Origin: Herbidospora galbida
GTDB lineage: Bacteria; Actinomycetota; Actinomycetes; Streptosporangiales; Streptosporangiaceae
Direction of reading: 5' to 3'
Assembly: GCF_005233835.1 (NCBI RefSeq)
Contig: NZ_SZQA01000001.1
Location: 434,001-498,000 of the forward strand
Length of the DNA stretch: 64,000 nt
Positions 41,820-51,275 of this stretch are shown here, piece after piece. The translations under genes were made by a program, and so were the position numbers. The stretch's first letter is position 1; every line of letters starts with the position of its first letter. The notes under the pieces are model-generated. The model did not search any database. It saw only the letters and a list, made by a program, of their open reading frames with translations, and was not told the origin of the DNA.

Positions 41820-42821
41820 CCGCCTGACGGTCAGCGCGATCATGACCCGGGTCCGGCCGCGCGGGTCGGCGAGGTCGATGCCGAGGGCCCGGCCGAGGTG
41901 GTCGATCCGCCGGGCGACGCTGCTGTGGTGCAGGTGGAGGAGGTCGGCGGCGCGGCGCAGGGAGCCGGTGGCGCAGTAGGCGTCCAGGGTCCTGAGGTCC
42001 TCGGGGTTGCCGGCCAGCCGGTCGAGCGCGGCGACGTCGGCGTCGTCGCGGGCGGTCTCCGGAGGTATCTCGGCCAGCAGCGCCAGCGCGCCGAGGTCGT
42101 CGTAGCCGACGACGGGCTCCTCCGGGGTGGTGAAGCGCAGGGCGACGCGGGCGTGCCGCCATGATCGGCCGATGCCGGCGCGCACCCCGGGCGGGAACCG
42201 GCCCGGGTCGACGGCGGCGGCCAGGAGCACCCCCACGTCGTGGAGCGGCGCGGCCTTCACGAGCCGGGCCGGGCAGACCAGGTGCGCGACCCGGTCGAGC
42301 GGCACCGGCGACCGGACGGCCACGACGCTGATCGGCTGGCCGGGGGCGAACCCCAGCAGCCGGAGGGCCCTCGCGCGGGCCGCCTCGTCGGCGCCGTCGC
42401 TGATCACGAGTTCGACGAGGGCGGGATCGGCCATGGTGGTGCGGGCCGGGCCGTACCGCTCCAGGACCGAGGCGGCGGCGATGGCGAGCCGGTCGAGCAG
42501 GAGCTCGTCGAGCGGGCCGGCCGGGCCGGGGCGTTCCAGCCACACCGAGCCGATCTCCTCCTCGTCGAGCACGACGGGCGTCTCGGTGGAGGCCGGCGGC
42601 GCGGGGTCGGCCGCCCGGCCGCCGTCGGGCGCGAAGCGGATCACCCGCCCGCCGTCGTGGAGCCGGATCCCGGCCACGCACTCGGCCAGGCCCGCCGAGG
42701 CGCGGGCGAGCGCCGGGAGGTCCACCCGCCGGCGCATCAGCGTGTCGTAGAACATGACCACCCGGATGGCGCCCTCGGCCCGCGAATCCAGGTGCGACAG
42801 CCGTACGGCGAGTGCCTCCAT
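41805..42821 (-). CDS. PucR-like transcriptional regulator (CdaR/PucR C-terminal HTH)
   Basis: The 338-residue protein has a GAF-like middle part (SVWLERPGPAG) and a C-terminal PucR-type HTH: RTLDAYCATGSLRRAADLLHLHHSSVARRIDHLGRALGIDLADPRGR. Such regulators respond to small metabolites through the N-terminal part. It is divergent from the esterase gene with a 107-bp spacer, which is the likely target. The effector is unknown. Confidence 0.85.
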   Translation of the reverse strand: MEALAVRLSHLDSRAEGAIRVVMFYDTLMRRRVDLPALARASAGLAECVAGIRLHDGGRVIRFAPDGGRAADPAPPASTETPVVLDEEEIGSVWLERPGPAGPLDELLLDRLAIAAASVLERYGPARTTMADPALVELVISDGADEAARARALRLLGFAPGQPISVVAVRSPVPLDRVAHLVCPARLVKAAPLHDVGVLLAAAVDPGRFPPGVRAGIGRSWRHARVALRFTTPEEPVVGYDDLGALALLAEIPPETARDDADVAALDRLAGNPEDLRTLDAYCATGSLRRAADLLHLHHSSVARRIDHLGRALGIDLADPRGRTRVMIALTVRRLLDG

Positions 42822-42928
42822 GGCCCGAGGATAGATCGGGCACCGCCCGCAGGACGGCGCTCATCCGGGCGCGGTCACCCGACGGATGGCGGATGATCCC
42901 GGCGGCGGCGGCCGGGAGGATGGCCGCC

Positions 42929-43840
42929 ATGGATCCCGAACTCGACCCGTTCGTTCCCCTGATCCCCCGGCCGAACTACGCCGACCCGGTGACCGAGCGG
43001 GCGATGACCGCCACCCTGGTCGCCGCCCTGCCCGCGCCGGACACCTCGGCGATGCGGGTGACCGACCAGGTGGTGCCCGCCGACCCGGACGTGCCGGTGC
43101 GGATCTACCGGCCGAGGGAGGCCCGGGGCGCCGTCGTCTGGCTGCACGGCGGCGGCGGCATCGTGGGCGACCTCGACACCGAGCACCCGTCGGCGGCCCG
43201 GCTCGCGGAGGCGTCCGGCGCGCTGGTGGTCTCGGTCGGCTTCCGCCTCGCCCCCGAGCACGTGTTCCCGGCCGCCCTCGACGACGCCTACGCCGTGCTG
43301 CGCTGGCTGGCCGACCACGCCGCCGACCTCGGCGTCGACCCCGGGAAGATCGCGGTCGGCGGCATGAGCGCGGGCGCCGGCCTCGCGGCCGCCATGACCT
43401 TGCGGGCCCGCGACGAGGACGGACCGCCGATCCGCTTCCAGCTCCTCAACCAGCCCATGCTGGACGACCGGCTGCACACCTGGTCGTCGCGCGCCTTCAC
43501 GCGCACCCCCCGGCTGGACGCGGAGAACCTGGTCGCCATCTGGCGGGCCAATCTCGGCTCCGCCCCCGCGACGGCGTACGCCGCCCCGTCCCGGGCCACG
43601 GACCTGTCGGGCCTGCCGCCCGCCTACATCGCCACGGCCGAGTTCGACCCGCTGCGCGACGAGGGCATCGCCTACGCGCTGCGCCTTCTCCAGTCGGGCG
43701 TCTCGGTCGAGCTGCACCAGTGGCCGGGCACCTTCCACGGGTCCCAGGCGATCCTGTCGGCCCAGGTGTCCCAGCGGCAGAACGCCGAACTCGGCGCGGC
43801 GCTGCGCCGCGCCCTGGAGATGTCCGATTCAGCCGGTTAG
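42929..43840 (+). CDS. Alpha/beta hydrolase, hormone-sensitive-lipase (family IV esterase) type
   Basis: The 303-residue protein has VWLHGGGGIVGD, the HGGG oxyanion motif; the nucleophile elbow GGMSAGAGLA with Ser; Asp in EFDPLRDEG; and His in WPGTFHGSQ. This is the order of bacterial HSL/family IV esterases. I chose ATG 42929 since GGAGG lies nine bases before it; an ATG at 42920 sits inside that site. It acts on short-chain esters in the cytoplasm. The divergent PucR-like regulator probably controls it. Confidence 0.88.
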   Translation: MDPELDPFVPLIPRPNYADPVTERAMTATLVAALPAPDTSAMRVTDQVVPADPDVPVRIYRPREARGAVVWLHGGGGIVGDLDTEHPSAARLAEASGALVVSVGFRLAPEHVFPAALDDAYAVLRWLADHAADLGVDPGKIAVGGMSAGAGLAAAMTLRARDEDGPPIRFQLLNQPMLDDRLHTWSSRAFTRTPRLDAENLVAIWRANLGSAPATAYAAPSRATDLSGLPPAYIATAEFDPLRDEGIAYALRLLQSGVSVELHQWPGTFHGSQAILSAQVSQRQNAELGAALRRALEMSDSAG

Positions 43841-43892
43841 CGGCAGGCGGGGCGGGGAGGTCCCGGAAGAGGCCACGGGGAGGAGCGTGACG

Positions 43893-44582
43893 ATGAGTGA
43901 ACCCCAGGTGCTCGTCTTCGACGTCAACGAGACCCTGATCGACGTCGAGTCGATGAGCCCGCTCTTCGAGAAGATCTTCGGTGACGCCCGGGTCATGCGC
44001 GAATGGCTCGGCCACCTGTTCACGTACTCGATGACGGCCACGCTGTCCGGCCTGTGGACGGACTTCTTCACCCTCGGCCAGGGGCTGCTCACGATGGTCG
44101 GCGACATCCACGGCGTCGAGATCACCCCGGAGGACGTCGACGACGTGAAGGAGGCGATGCTGACCATGCCCGCCCACCCCGACGTCGAGCCCGGCCTGGC
44201 CGCGCTCTCGGAGGCGGGCTTCCGGCTGGTCACGCTGACCAATTCGCCGTCCAACCCCGGCGGGCGGACCCCGCTGGAGCACGCGGGGCTGGCGCGGTAC
44301 TTCGAACGGCGGTTCACCGTCGAGGCGGCCCGCGCCTACAAGCCCGCCCCGCAGGTCTACCACCTGGTGGATCAGAGCCTCGGCGTGCCGCCGTCGTCCT
44401 GCTTCATGGTCACCTGCCACGTCTGGGACAGCGTGGGCGCCCAGAGCGCCGGCTTCTCGGCGGGGCTGATCACCCGGCGGGGCAACGCGCCGCTGCCGGT
44501 GGCCGCGCTGCCGCGGCCCGACCTGGTCGCGCCGGACCTGCCCGCGCTGGCCGGCCTGCTCATCGAGCGCCGCCGGACGTGA
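43893..44582 (+). CDS. Haloacid dehalogenase, type II (L-2-haloacid dehalogenase-like)
   Basis: The 229-residue HAD protein has the nucleophile Asp in VFDVNETLID, Thr/Ser in VTLTNSPSN, Lys in RAYKPAPQVYH and the late MVTCHVWDSVGAQSAGF motif of type II haloacid dehalogenases. It would hydrolyse a carbon-halogen bond or act as a phosphatase on a small acid. ATG 43893 lies seven bases after AGGAG. It follows the esterase gene by 52 bp and is followed by a strong terminator. Confidence 0.85.
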   Translation: MSEPQVLVFDVNETLIDVESMSPLFEKIFGDARVMREWLGHLFTYSMTATLSGLWTDFFTLGQGLLTMVGDIHGVEITPEDVDDVKEAMLTMPAHPDVEPGLAALSEAGFRLVTLTNSPSNPGGRTPLEHAGLARYFERRFTVEAARAYKPAPQVYHLVDQSLGVPPSSCFMVTCHVWDSVGAQSAGFSAGLITRRGNAPLPVAALPRPDLVAPDLPALAGLLIERRRT

Positions 44583-44584
44583 GA

Positions 44585-44615
44585 CGGCCGGCCCGGTGTT
44601 GAACCGGGCCGGCCG
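44585..44615. terminator. Strong hairpin terminator between dehalogenase and phosphoesterase genes
   Basis: Perfect 13-bp arms CGGCCGGCCCGGT and ACCGGGCCGGCCG flank a five-base loop. It lies three bases after the dehalogenase stop and 20 bases from the stop of the converging phosphoesterase gene, so it can serve both. No T-run follows, as is common in high-GC DNA. Confidence 0.85.
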
Positions 44616-44635
44616 ACTGCCGGGGCAGGCGCGCG

Positions 44636-47600
44636 TTACGGCGCGGAGACCCCGTCGAGGATGCTCACCGCGTCGGTGCCCGGCGTGACGACGAGCTTGC
44701 GGGTGAGGGTGTAGGAGCCGCCCGCCGGGACGTCGGCGTTGAACCGGCTCATGATCCAGTTGCCCGCGGCGTACACGTCGAAGGCGCTGGCCGGGGTGCC
44801 GTAGACGAGGCCGAAGACCTGCGGGTCGGTGCCGGTCATGCCGATGTACGGCTTGGTCGGCGCATAGGCCGTGTTCGTGCCCGGCACCACGATCCCGGCG
44901 CCCGGGATCACGCTGGCCTGGCCGGCCGCGTCGTGGTCCATGGCGTCACCGGTCCACACGTTGAGCGGGGCCGGGCCGGAGTTGGTCAGCTCCGTCGCCA
45001 CCGTGGCGAAGTCGTCGCCCGGCTTCAGCGTGTACGTCGTGGTCGCCGTCAGGCCGGCGATACCGCTGACCGGGCCGGACACCCGGACGACGGCCTTGTC
45101 GCCGGTCGCCTGGACGATCTCGACGTCGGTGGCCGCGACCGTCCGGATGTCCCATGCGCTACCGCCGGTCGGCTGGGTCGCCGAGACGTAGGGCAGGTTG
45201 ATCCAGTCGAACTGGTCGGCCATGCCGCGGACGGCGAGGTCGACCGGCTTGCCGCGGGTGCCGCCGGACAGCTGCGAGTCGTTGTAGGCGTCGGCGATGG
45301 CCATCGAGAGCTTGTCGTTCTCGAGCATGACGTCGCCGGCGCCCGCCTCGACCAGGCCCGAGCCGATCTGCTTGCCATAGCCCGCCTCGACCGTGACCGG
45401 GCTCAGCGTGACGTCGGCCACGCCGTTGCCCTCCGCCGGGACGGTGACCGTGCCGGTGGCGGACTGGTAGCCCAGCTTGGTCACCCGGACGTCGTACGGA
45501 CCGGCCGGGGCCTCCACGCGGTACTCGCCCTCGGCGTCGGTGCCCGTGGTGGCGACCACCGCGCCGGCCTTCTCCAGGGTGACCCGGGCGCCCGCGACGG
45601 GGTCACCGCCCGAGGTGACCGTGCCGGCCGCGCGGGCGGCGTCCGGGACGCCGGAGTCGTGCAGGTCGATCTCGCCCGCCCACTTGGCGATGTCGCGGGT
45701 GGGGTCGCCACCGCTCGTCGCGTAGTCGGTCAGGTGGTAGAAGCTGAACTGCTTCGTCGCGCCGGGGGCCATCGTGGCGTCGTAGTAGAGGCCCTCGACG
45801 TAGCCGTACGCGCCGACGGCGGCCGGGGTGTCGAGCGCCCACGCCAGACCGTGGGCGGCCTGGCCGTTGGTGGTGGCGGCGTCGGCCCCGACGTAGACGT
45901 ACTTGCCGGTCCAGCCCGTGGTCTTGAGGCCCGGGTTGGTGCCGGCGAAGCCGGGGATGCGGCCGTTGTCGACCGAGCTGTCGGGGTCGATCATGTAGTT
46001 GAAGTAGCCCTGGTAGCCCGTCGTGCCGGTGTTGGTCAGCTTGACCGTCATCTTCACGATCGGGGCGCCGGGCAGGGTCTCGTACCGGACCTGGGCCTTG
46101 ATCGCCTGGTTGCCCCGGTACTGGCCGCTGCCGACCACGGCCGCGCCGTCGACCGCGAGGTCGGGCAGGTCGATCAGGTCGTTCGGCCGGTCCCACGAGT
46201 CGGGCGGGGTGAGGCTCGGACGCAGCAGCATCTCGCCCCAGTCGAGCGTCTCGGCGCCGTTGGCGTCGTTGAGCAGCAGGTCCGACAGGTGGCCCTGGCC
46301 GAGGCCGCCCGCGCCGTTGTTGGCGGCGGTGTACGGCGTGATGGACGCCCGGACCTGCTCGTTGGCCAGGTAGTAGTACTCCTTGCCCGCGACGAAGTCG
46401 GTGCGGGTGCTGCCGTTGCCGTAGTCCGGCGTGTACGCCGACTTCCCGGCGACCGGGTGGGTGACCTTGATCAGCTTCAGGTCGGCCTTCTCGTTCCCGC
46501 TGCTGCCGACCGTGACGCTGACGGCCGAGCGCTCGTCGGCGATCAGGCCGCGCTTGGCCGCGGTGACGTCCCAGGTCGCCGCCGCCAGGCCGAGCGTGTA
46601 GCGGCCCTTGGCGTCGGTGCTGGTCACGGCGGTGTCCTGACCGGCGGCGACGGCGGTGACCTTCGCGCCGGCGATCGGGTCGCCGGTCTCCTCGTCGGTG
46701 ACCGTGCCGGTCACGGTCGCCCAGCGCGGCGCGGACTCGCCGCCCGGCACGTAGGCGTAGAGGTTGCCGTCCCAGGCGCCCGCCACGACGGTGTTGCCGC
46801 TGACGGCCGGGCCCGCGCCGACCCAGGTGCCGATCTCGTGGTTCCACAGGATCTGGCCGGTGTCGGTGGCCAGGGCGTAGAACCGGCCGTTGTTGGCGCC
46901 GACGAAGAGCGTGTCACCGGCCACGACCGGGCTGGACATGACGCCGCCGTGGTAGACGTCGCCGGGCAGCGCCCGCTCCCAGAAGACGTTGCCGGTCTGG
47001 GCGTCGAGGGCGACGACCGCGCCGCTCGGGAAGCCCATGTAGACCACGCCGTCCTTGACGGCCGCGGCGCTCGGGGTCGAGCCGCTGGAGACGAGCGCGG
47101 AGCGCGGGCTCTTGTACGTCCACAGCGTCGCGCCGGTCTTGGCGTCCCGCGCGACCATGCCGTTGTTGGCGCCGATGAAGACCTTGCCCTCGGCCGCCGT
47201 CGGCACGCCGTCCTGCCAGCTGCCCAGCGCCTCGGTGCCGGTCCACTTGCGGGCGCCGGTCTCCAGGTCGTAGGCGAGCACACGGTCGGCGGTCTCGTTG
47301 CCGACGAACACGGTGCCGTCCATGACGGCGGGCGTGCCGTCGCTCATGGTCGCGCCGGACATCGGGGAGGCCCAGATCTGCTTTCCGGTACGGGTGTCGA
47401 GCGCCTTCAGCACGCCCTGGCTGCCGATGCCGAAGCGGGTCTGGTAGGGCCAGAGCACCGTGTGGCCGGAGACGGCCGGCGAGTAGTAGCCGTAGGTGCG
47501 CTGGTTGTTCGGGGCCGGGGCCTGCTCGGGCACGGCCTTCCAGCGCAGCTCGCCGGTCTCGGCGTCGACGGCGTAGAGCTCCGAGCCGAGGGTCGGCGCG

Positions 47601-49306
47601 AAGACCAGGCCGTCGCCGAAGGCGAGGCTGCCGTGGATCGACTGCGGCACCTCGACGTTCCACAGCTCCCGGCCGTTCCGCAGCCGGATCGCGTGGATGC
47701 GGCTGTTGCCGTCGCCGTTCTCGTCGCGGGTGCCGGCGTACACGACGCCGTCGTGGATGACCGGCGAGCCGGTGAGGAAGGTGCCCTCGCTGCGGAAGCT
47801 CCAGGCCAGGCGGCGGCCCGGCTCCTGGGCGGGGGCGACGCCGGTGTGGCCCTGGTCGCCGTGGTGCTGGGTCCAGTCGTCACCGGCGACCGTCTTCAGC
47901 TCCGGCTCGTCGGTGAGGGTGAACTCGGCCGACTTGGTCCAGACCTTGCCCGCCGCGTCGGTCACCTGCACGTCGATGCGGTGCGCGCCGGGCGTCTGCT
48001 GGCTGTTGGGCAGGTTGCCGTGCCAGGTGAACTCGCCGCTGGGGTAGAGCGGCCGCCAGTTCTTGTCGCCCGCGATCTGGAAGCGCGCCGAGACGACCTC
48101 GTCGCCGGTGTCGTAGGCGTTGATCTGCACGTCGGGCATCCCGGCGGCCGGGACCTCCGAGCCGGGGGCGGGGTTGACGATCGTGATGCGCTCGTTCTCC
48201 CCGTACATGCGGAAGGGGTTCTCGAAGCCCGGGCCGGCCATGTGGATGTAGCGGAAGCCGCGGGGCGCGTTGTCGATCGTGTACGAGCTCGACACGGTCT
48301 GGATGTGCTTGGCGGTCGAGGCGAACGCCGACTTGTTCTCGACGTGGTTGGAGTGCTCGTGGCCGACCAGGATCAGCTGCGCCTTGTACTGCTCCAGCAC
48401 GTCGCCGAAGGCGTCGTAGGTCGACGGCGAGCCGAACGGGACGTTCATCGGCTGGTGGGTCAGCACGACCACCTCGATGCCGTCGTGCACGTTGGCGGCG
48501 AGGTCGTCCTTGAGCCAGTTCAGCTCCTCGTCGAACGGCGCCGAACCGTTGTTCTCCAGCACGACGAAGTGCCGGTTGCCGTAGTTGAACGAATACCACT
48601 CCGGACCGACGTTCTTGCGGTAGTTCTCGATCCGGTCCGCGTACGCCGAACCGCCGGCGTACTCGTGGTTGCCGACGGCCGGCCACACGCCGACGGCCGA
48701 CTGCTGGGTGCCGCGACGGTAGGTGTCGAACTGCCCCTGGCTGGCGTCGTTGGTGAGGTCGCCGCTGACCGCGATGAAGCGCAGGTCGGTGCCGGTGGAG
48801 TTGATCTCGCGGATCTGGTCGGGCAGCTGCGCGTTGACGTGCGGGTCGGCGATGTTGGCCCAGGAGAAGGTGTCGCCGTCGGACAGTTCGTCACGGACGA
48901 GCGCGAAGTCCGCGGTCGGCGTGGCGTCGTCGGCGAGCTCGCCGAGGTTCGCCCAGAACCTCGGCTCCTTGTACTGGTCGAGGCCGAAGCGGTAGCCGCG
49001 CGGCTGGGTGGCCCACACGATGTCCGTCCTGCGACGGTCGGTGGAGATCGCCAGGGTGTAGGAGCCGTCGGCGGCGGTCGTGGTGGAGACCGTGCCGTCG
49101 GAGACCCTGACGCGGGCCAGGCCGGCCTCGCCGGCGTCGCGGCGGCCGTCGCCGTTGGCGTCGACGTACACGACGCCTCGGACGGTCGCCTCCGGCGGGT
49201 CGATGGCGTTGGCGGCATATGTGGTGAGCGGACCCGCCACGACACTGAGGGCAAGCCCCAGCGTGACGGTGTACAGGACGACGCGCGCCCTATTTAACGC
49301 GTACAA
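44636..49306 (-). CDS. Exported metallophosphoesterase-beta-propeller fusion (1556 aa)
   Basis: A signal peptide (ARVVLYTVTLGLALSVV to TTYAANA) is followed by an SdrD-B/CnaB-like module (VRGVVYVDANGDGRRDAGEA). Next is a calcineurin-like phosphoesterase domain with ADPHVN, VSGDLTND, VGNHEYAG, VVLTHQP and VGHEHSNH. Then comes a PQQ-type seven- or eight-bladed propeller (repeats such as GELRWKAV, ARKWTGTE, GQILWNHE). Two carboxypeptidase-regulatory/CnaB-like domains (TVTGTVTDEETGDPIAGAKV; AAGTVTSGGDPVAGARV) surround and precede a beta-rich C-terminal region. The only usable start is TTG 49306, and codon 4 is TTA. It follows the HupE-like gene by 11 bases. The substrate is unknown; a secreted phosphate- or polymer-related role is possible. 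Confidence 0.8.
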   Translation of the reverse strand: MYALNRARVVLYTVTLGLALSVVAGPLTTYAANAIDPPEATVRGVVYVDANGDGRRDAGEAGLARVRVSDGTVSTTTAADGSYTLAISTDRRRTDIVWATQPRGYRFGLDQYKEPRFWANLGELADDATPTADFALVRDELSDGDTFSWANIADPHVNAQLPDQIREINSTGTDLRFIAVSGDLTNDASQGQFDTYRRGTQQSAVGVWPAVGNHEYAGGSAYADRIENYRKNVGPEWYSFNYGNRHFVVLENNGSAPFDEELNWLKDDLAANVHDGIEVVVLTHQPMNVPFGSPSTYDAFGDVLEQYKAQLILVGHEHSNHVENKSAFASTAKHIQTVSSSYTIDNAPRGFRYIHMAGPGFENPFRMYGENERITIVNPAPGSEVPAAGMPDVQINAYDTGDEVVSARFQIAGDKNWRPLYPSGEFTWHGNLPNSQQTPGAHRIDVQVTDAAGKVWTKSAEFTLTDEPELKTVAGDDWTQHHGDQGHTGVAPAQEPGRRLAWSFRSEGTFLTGSPVIHDGVVYAGTRDENGDGNSRIHAIRLRNGRELWNVEVPQSIHGSLAFGDGLVFAPTLGSELYAVDAETGELRWKAVPEQAPAPNNQRTYGYYSPAVSGHTVLWPYQTRFGIGSQGVLKALDTRTGKQIWASPMSGATMSDGTPAVMDGTVFVGNETADRVLAYDLETGARKWTGTEALGSWQDGVPTAAEGKVFIGANNGMVARDAKTGATLWTYKSPRSALVSSGSTPSAAAVKDGVVYMGFPSGAVVALDAQTGNVFWERALPGDVYHGGVMSSPVVAGDTLFVGANNGRFYALATDTGQILWNHEIGTWVGAGPAVSGNTVVAGAWDGNLYAYVPGGESAPRWATVTGTVTDEETGDPIAGAKVTAVAAGQDTAVTSTDAKGRYTLGLAAATWDVTAAKRGLIADERSAVSVTVGSSGNEKADLKLIKVTHPVAGKSAYTPDYGNGSTRTDFVAGKEYYYLANEQVRASITPYTAANNGAGGLGQGHLSDLLLNDANGAETLDWGEMLLRPSLTPPDSWDRPNDLIDLPDLAVDGAAVVGSGQYRGNQAIKAQVRYETLPGAPIVKMTVKLTNTGTTGYQGYFNYMIDPDSSVDNGRIPGFAGTNPGLKTTGWTGKYVYVGADAATTNGQAAHGLAWALDTPAAVGAYGYVEGLYYDATMAPGATKQFSFYHLTDYATSGGDPTRDIAKWAGEIDLHDSGVPDAARAAGTVTSGGDPVAGARVTLEKAGAVVATTGTDAEGEYRVEAPAGPYDVRVTKLGYQSATGTVTVPAEGNGVADVTLSPVTVEAGYGKQIGSGLVEAGAGDVMLENDKLSMAIADAYNDSQLSGGTRGKPVDLAVRGMADQFDWINLPYVSATQPTGGSAWDIRTVAATDVEIVQATGDKAVVRVSGPVSGIAGLTATTTYTLKPGDDFATVATELTNSGPAPLNVWTGDAMDHDAAGQASVIPGAGIVVPGTNTAYAPTKPYIGMTGTDPQVFGLVYGTPASAFDVYAAGNWIMSRFNADVPAGGSYTLTRKLVVTPGTDAVSILDGVSAP

Positions 49307-49317
49307 ATCAGAATCTT

Positions 49318-50439
49318 TCAGGTGAGGAGCGGGGACCGCTCGACGAACCAGACGAGACCGGCCCCGGCGACGGCCACAGCGGCCCCGACGGTGCCGAGCA
49401 TGAGGGCGCGGGCGGCGACCGGCCCGGTGGCGGCCCTGCGCAGGAACAGCAACGCCGGGAAGGCGACCGCGATGATCGCGAGCTGGGCGATCTCGATGCC
49501 GACGTTGAAGGAGACCAGGTTGACCAGCATCGACACCGACGCCGGCCCGTCGACGCTGAGGGCGCCCGCGAAGCCGAGCCCGTGCAGCAGCCCGAAGGCG
49601 AAGACCACGGGCAGCCGGTGGCTCGTCCGGGGCGAGAGCAGGTTGTCGAGCGCCACGAACGCGATCGACAGCGCGATGAGCGGCTCGACGATCCACCCGG
49701 GCACGCCGACCCAGCCGATCGCGGCCAGCACCAGGGTCACCGAGTGGGCGACCGTGAACGCGGTGGCGACCTCGACGACGTCGCGCAGCCGCTTCGCGCC
49801 GAGCAGCAGCGCCAGCAGGAACAGCACGTGGTCGAGGCCGAAGAGCAGGTGCTCCGCGCCGAGCAGGACGAACCCCGGGATCTCCCCGAGCGGGTCGGCG
49901 TGCCCCACGGTGACGCTGGTGCGGGCCGCGTCGAGCAGGGCCGACCCGCGGATCCCGTCGACGTCGTAGGCGACCGTCGTCCGGACGTCGTCGACGAGAC
50001 CGTCGGTGGCTCCGAAGACGTCGCTGCGCGCGGTGAGCGCGCCGGAGGCCGCGCACTCGTAGGCGAGCGCGACCCGCACCGCCCCGGAGTCGGTGAGCTC
50101 GACGCGGCCGCCCTCCTGGGCGGCGCACCCGATCGAGCTGCGGCTCAGCCGCAACGCTCCCCCGACGTACGCGGCCACCTCGCCCGCGTGCGCGTCGAGC
50201 GACGCCCGCCGCACCCCGGCCGGCACCTCGGCGACGCCGCCGTCCGCGTCCGGGCTCACCACCCCGTCGAGACTCAGCAGCCGGCCCAGGACGTCGTACT
50301 CGACGTCGACGACGGCCGCGACCTCCCCGCCGTGCCCCCGCAGGTCGACGGCGACCGAGGTGGCGCGGACGTGCGCCTGCGCCGGAGCCGCGGTGAGGAA
50401 CGTGACAAGCAGGGCGGCGAGCAGGGCGAGCAGACGCAC
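49318..50439 (-). CDS. HupE/UreJ-like membrane protein
   Basis: The 373-residue protein has a signal peptide (LLALLAALLVTFLTAAPAQA), an extracytoplasmic beta-rich part of ~170 residues, then six or seven membrane segments carrying the HupE motifs GAEHLLFGLDHVLFLL, FTVAHSVTLVLA and FGLLHGLGFAGAL. The His/Asp-rich motifs resemble metal (nickel/cobalt) permeases. The GTG start follows GGAAG by seven bases. It is translated directly ahead of the phosphoesterase fusion, so it may supply its metal or help assemble it; this is inference. Confidence 0.85.
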   Translation of the reverse strand: MRLLALLAALLVTFLTAAPAQAHVRATSVAVDLRGHGGEVAAVVDVEYDVLGRLLSLDGVVSPDADGGVAEVPAGVRRASLDAHAGEVAAYVGGALRLSRSSIGCAAQEGGRVELTDSGAVRVALAYECAASGALTARSDVFGATDGLVDDVRTTVAYDVDGIRGSALLDAARTSVTVGHADPLGEIPGFVLLGAEHLLFGLDHVLFLLALLLGAKRLRDVVEVATAFTVAHSVTLVLAAIGWVGVPGWIVEPLIALSIAFVALDNLLSPRTSHRLPVVFAFGLLHGLGFAGALSVDGPASVSMLVNLVSFNVGIEIAQLAIIAVAFPALLFLRRAATGPVAARALMLGTVGAAVAVAGAGLVWFVERSPLLT

Positions 50440-50657
50440 GGGGCACTTCCGTCATGGGGGGAATGGCGGTCGTTTCCCAACCTTGGAGTGATCGCTCCGC
50501 GCCCGGCAACACACGCCGAGCCAATTCACCGACCCTTCGGCTGACGGTCACCCCCTGGCCGAAAGGTGGGCGTTTGGTGGCCCGAATCCGAATTATTACT
50601 ATCCAATCGGTACTGAGCGCCTTGAAGTGCGGTACCCGCCTGGTGGAGAGTGTGCGG

Positions 50658-51011
50658 GTGAACATCGACCTGACGCGGAAGGACTGCCCCAGCCGCCAGA
50701 TCCTCGACCGGATCGGCGACACCTGGAGCGTCCTGATCGTGACCCTGCTGCGCGACGGGCCGCTGCGGTTCACCGAGCTGCACCGGCGCATCGAGGGGGT
50801 GACGCCGAAGATGCTGACCCAGACGCTGCGCGGCCTCGAACGCGACGGCCTGGTGACCCGGACCGTCTTCCCCGTGGTGCCGCCCCGGGTCGACTACGAG
50901 CTGACCGGGCTCGGGCGCAGCCTTGAGAACGTGGTCGACACGATCACGGCCTGGGCCGACACCCACATCGACGACGTGCTGACGGCCCGAGGGAGATACG
51001 ACACCCGCTAG
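50658..51011 (+). CDS. HxlR-family transcriptional regulator
   Basis: The 117-residue winged-helix protein reads ILDRIGDTWSVLIVTLL, RFTELHRRIEGVTPKMLTQTLRGLERDGLVTR and PPRVDYELTGLGRSL. A Cys at residue 9 (TRKDCPSRQ) is in the position used by redox-sensing HxlR proteins. GTG 50658 is chosen because GGAGAG lies seven bases before it. Two direct CGGTAC copies at ~50608 and ~50630 lie upstream and may be autoregulatory sites. No obvious target gene is adjacent. Confidence 0.87.
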   Translation: MNIDLTRKDCPSRQILDRIGDTWSVLIVTLLRDGPLRFTELHRRIEGVTPKMLTQTLRGLERDGLVTRTVFPVVPPRVDYELTGLGRSLENVVDTITAWADTHIDDVLTARGRYDTR

Positions 51012-51059
51012 ATCGCGCCGCCGCCGATCTCGGCCGTCGGCTGATCCGGCCCTCTCGCC

Positions 51060-51275
51060 GGGACGAACCCGGACCGGCCCCGATCCACCCCGCATGGCTG
51101 CGCCAGCGCACTTGAAGCGATCATCTGGACGTCGAAGACCCAGCTCGGCCACGAACACCACCACGCCCACACTCCAAGGGCCTGTGGACGCGAACCAGCC
51201 GGCGCATCCCGGCCCTCCACGCCGCCCTCTGGCACGACGGGAACACCCACGCACCCGTAGGACGATCCCTAGGTA
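51060..51275 (+). pseudogene. Transposase C-terminal relic (IS982/IS5-like DDE family)
   Basis: No intact gene lies between 51012 and 51268. In one frame EAIIWTSKTQLGHEHH (from 51114) resembles the E-helix region ESVNDTLKGQLDLEQH of actinomycete DDE transposases. After a frameshift near 51180, RRIPALHAALWHDGNTHAPV and GRSL resemble their C terminus. The remnant lacks the rest of the catalytic domain and is dead. Confidence 0.6.

Noticed and set aside
44933-49297. Forward reading frame of 1454 codons opposite the phosphoesterase fusion
   Set aside because: It is a mirror of the real gene in high-GC DNA: low-complexity Val/Gly/Arg composition, no domain, no ribosome site.
51008-51250. Reverse 80-codon frame beside the MarR gene
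   Set aside because: No recognisable start signal or domain; the transposase relic on the other strand explains the region better.
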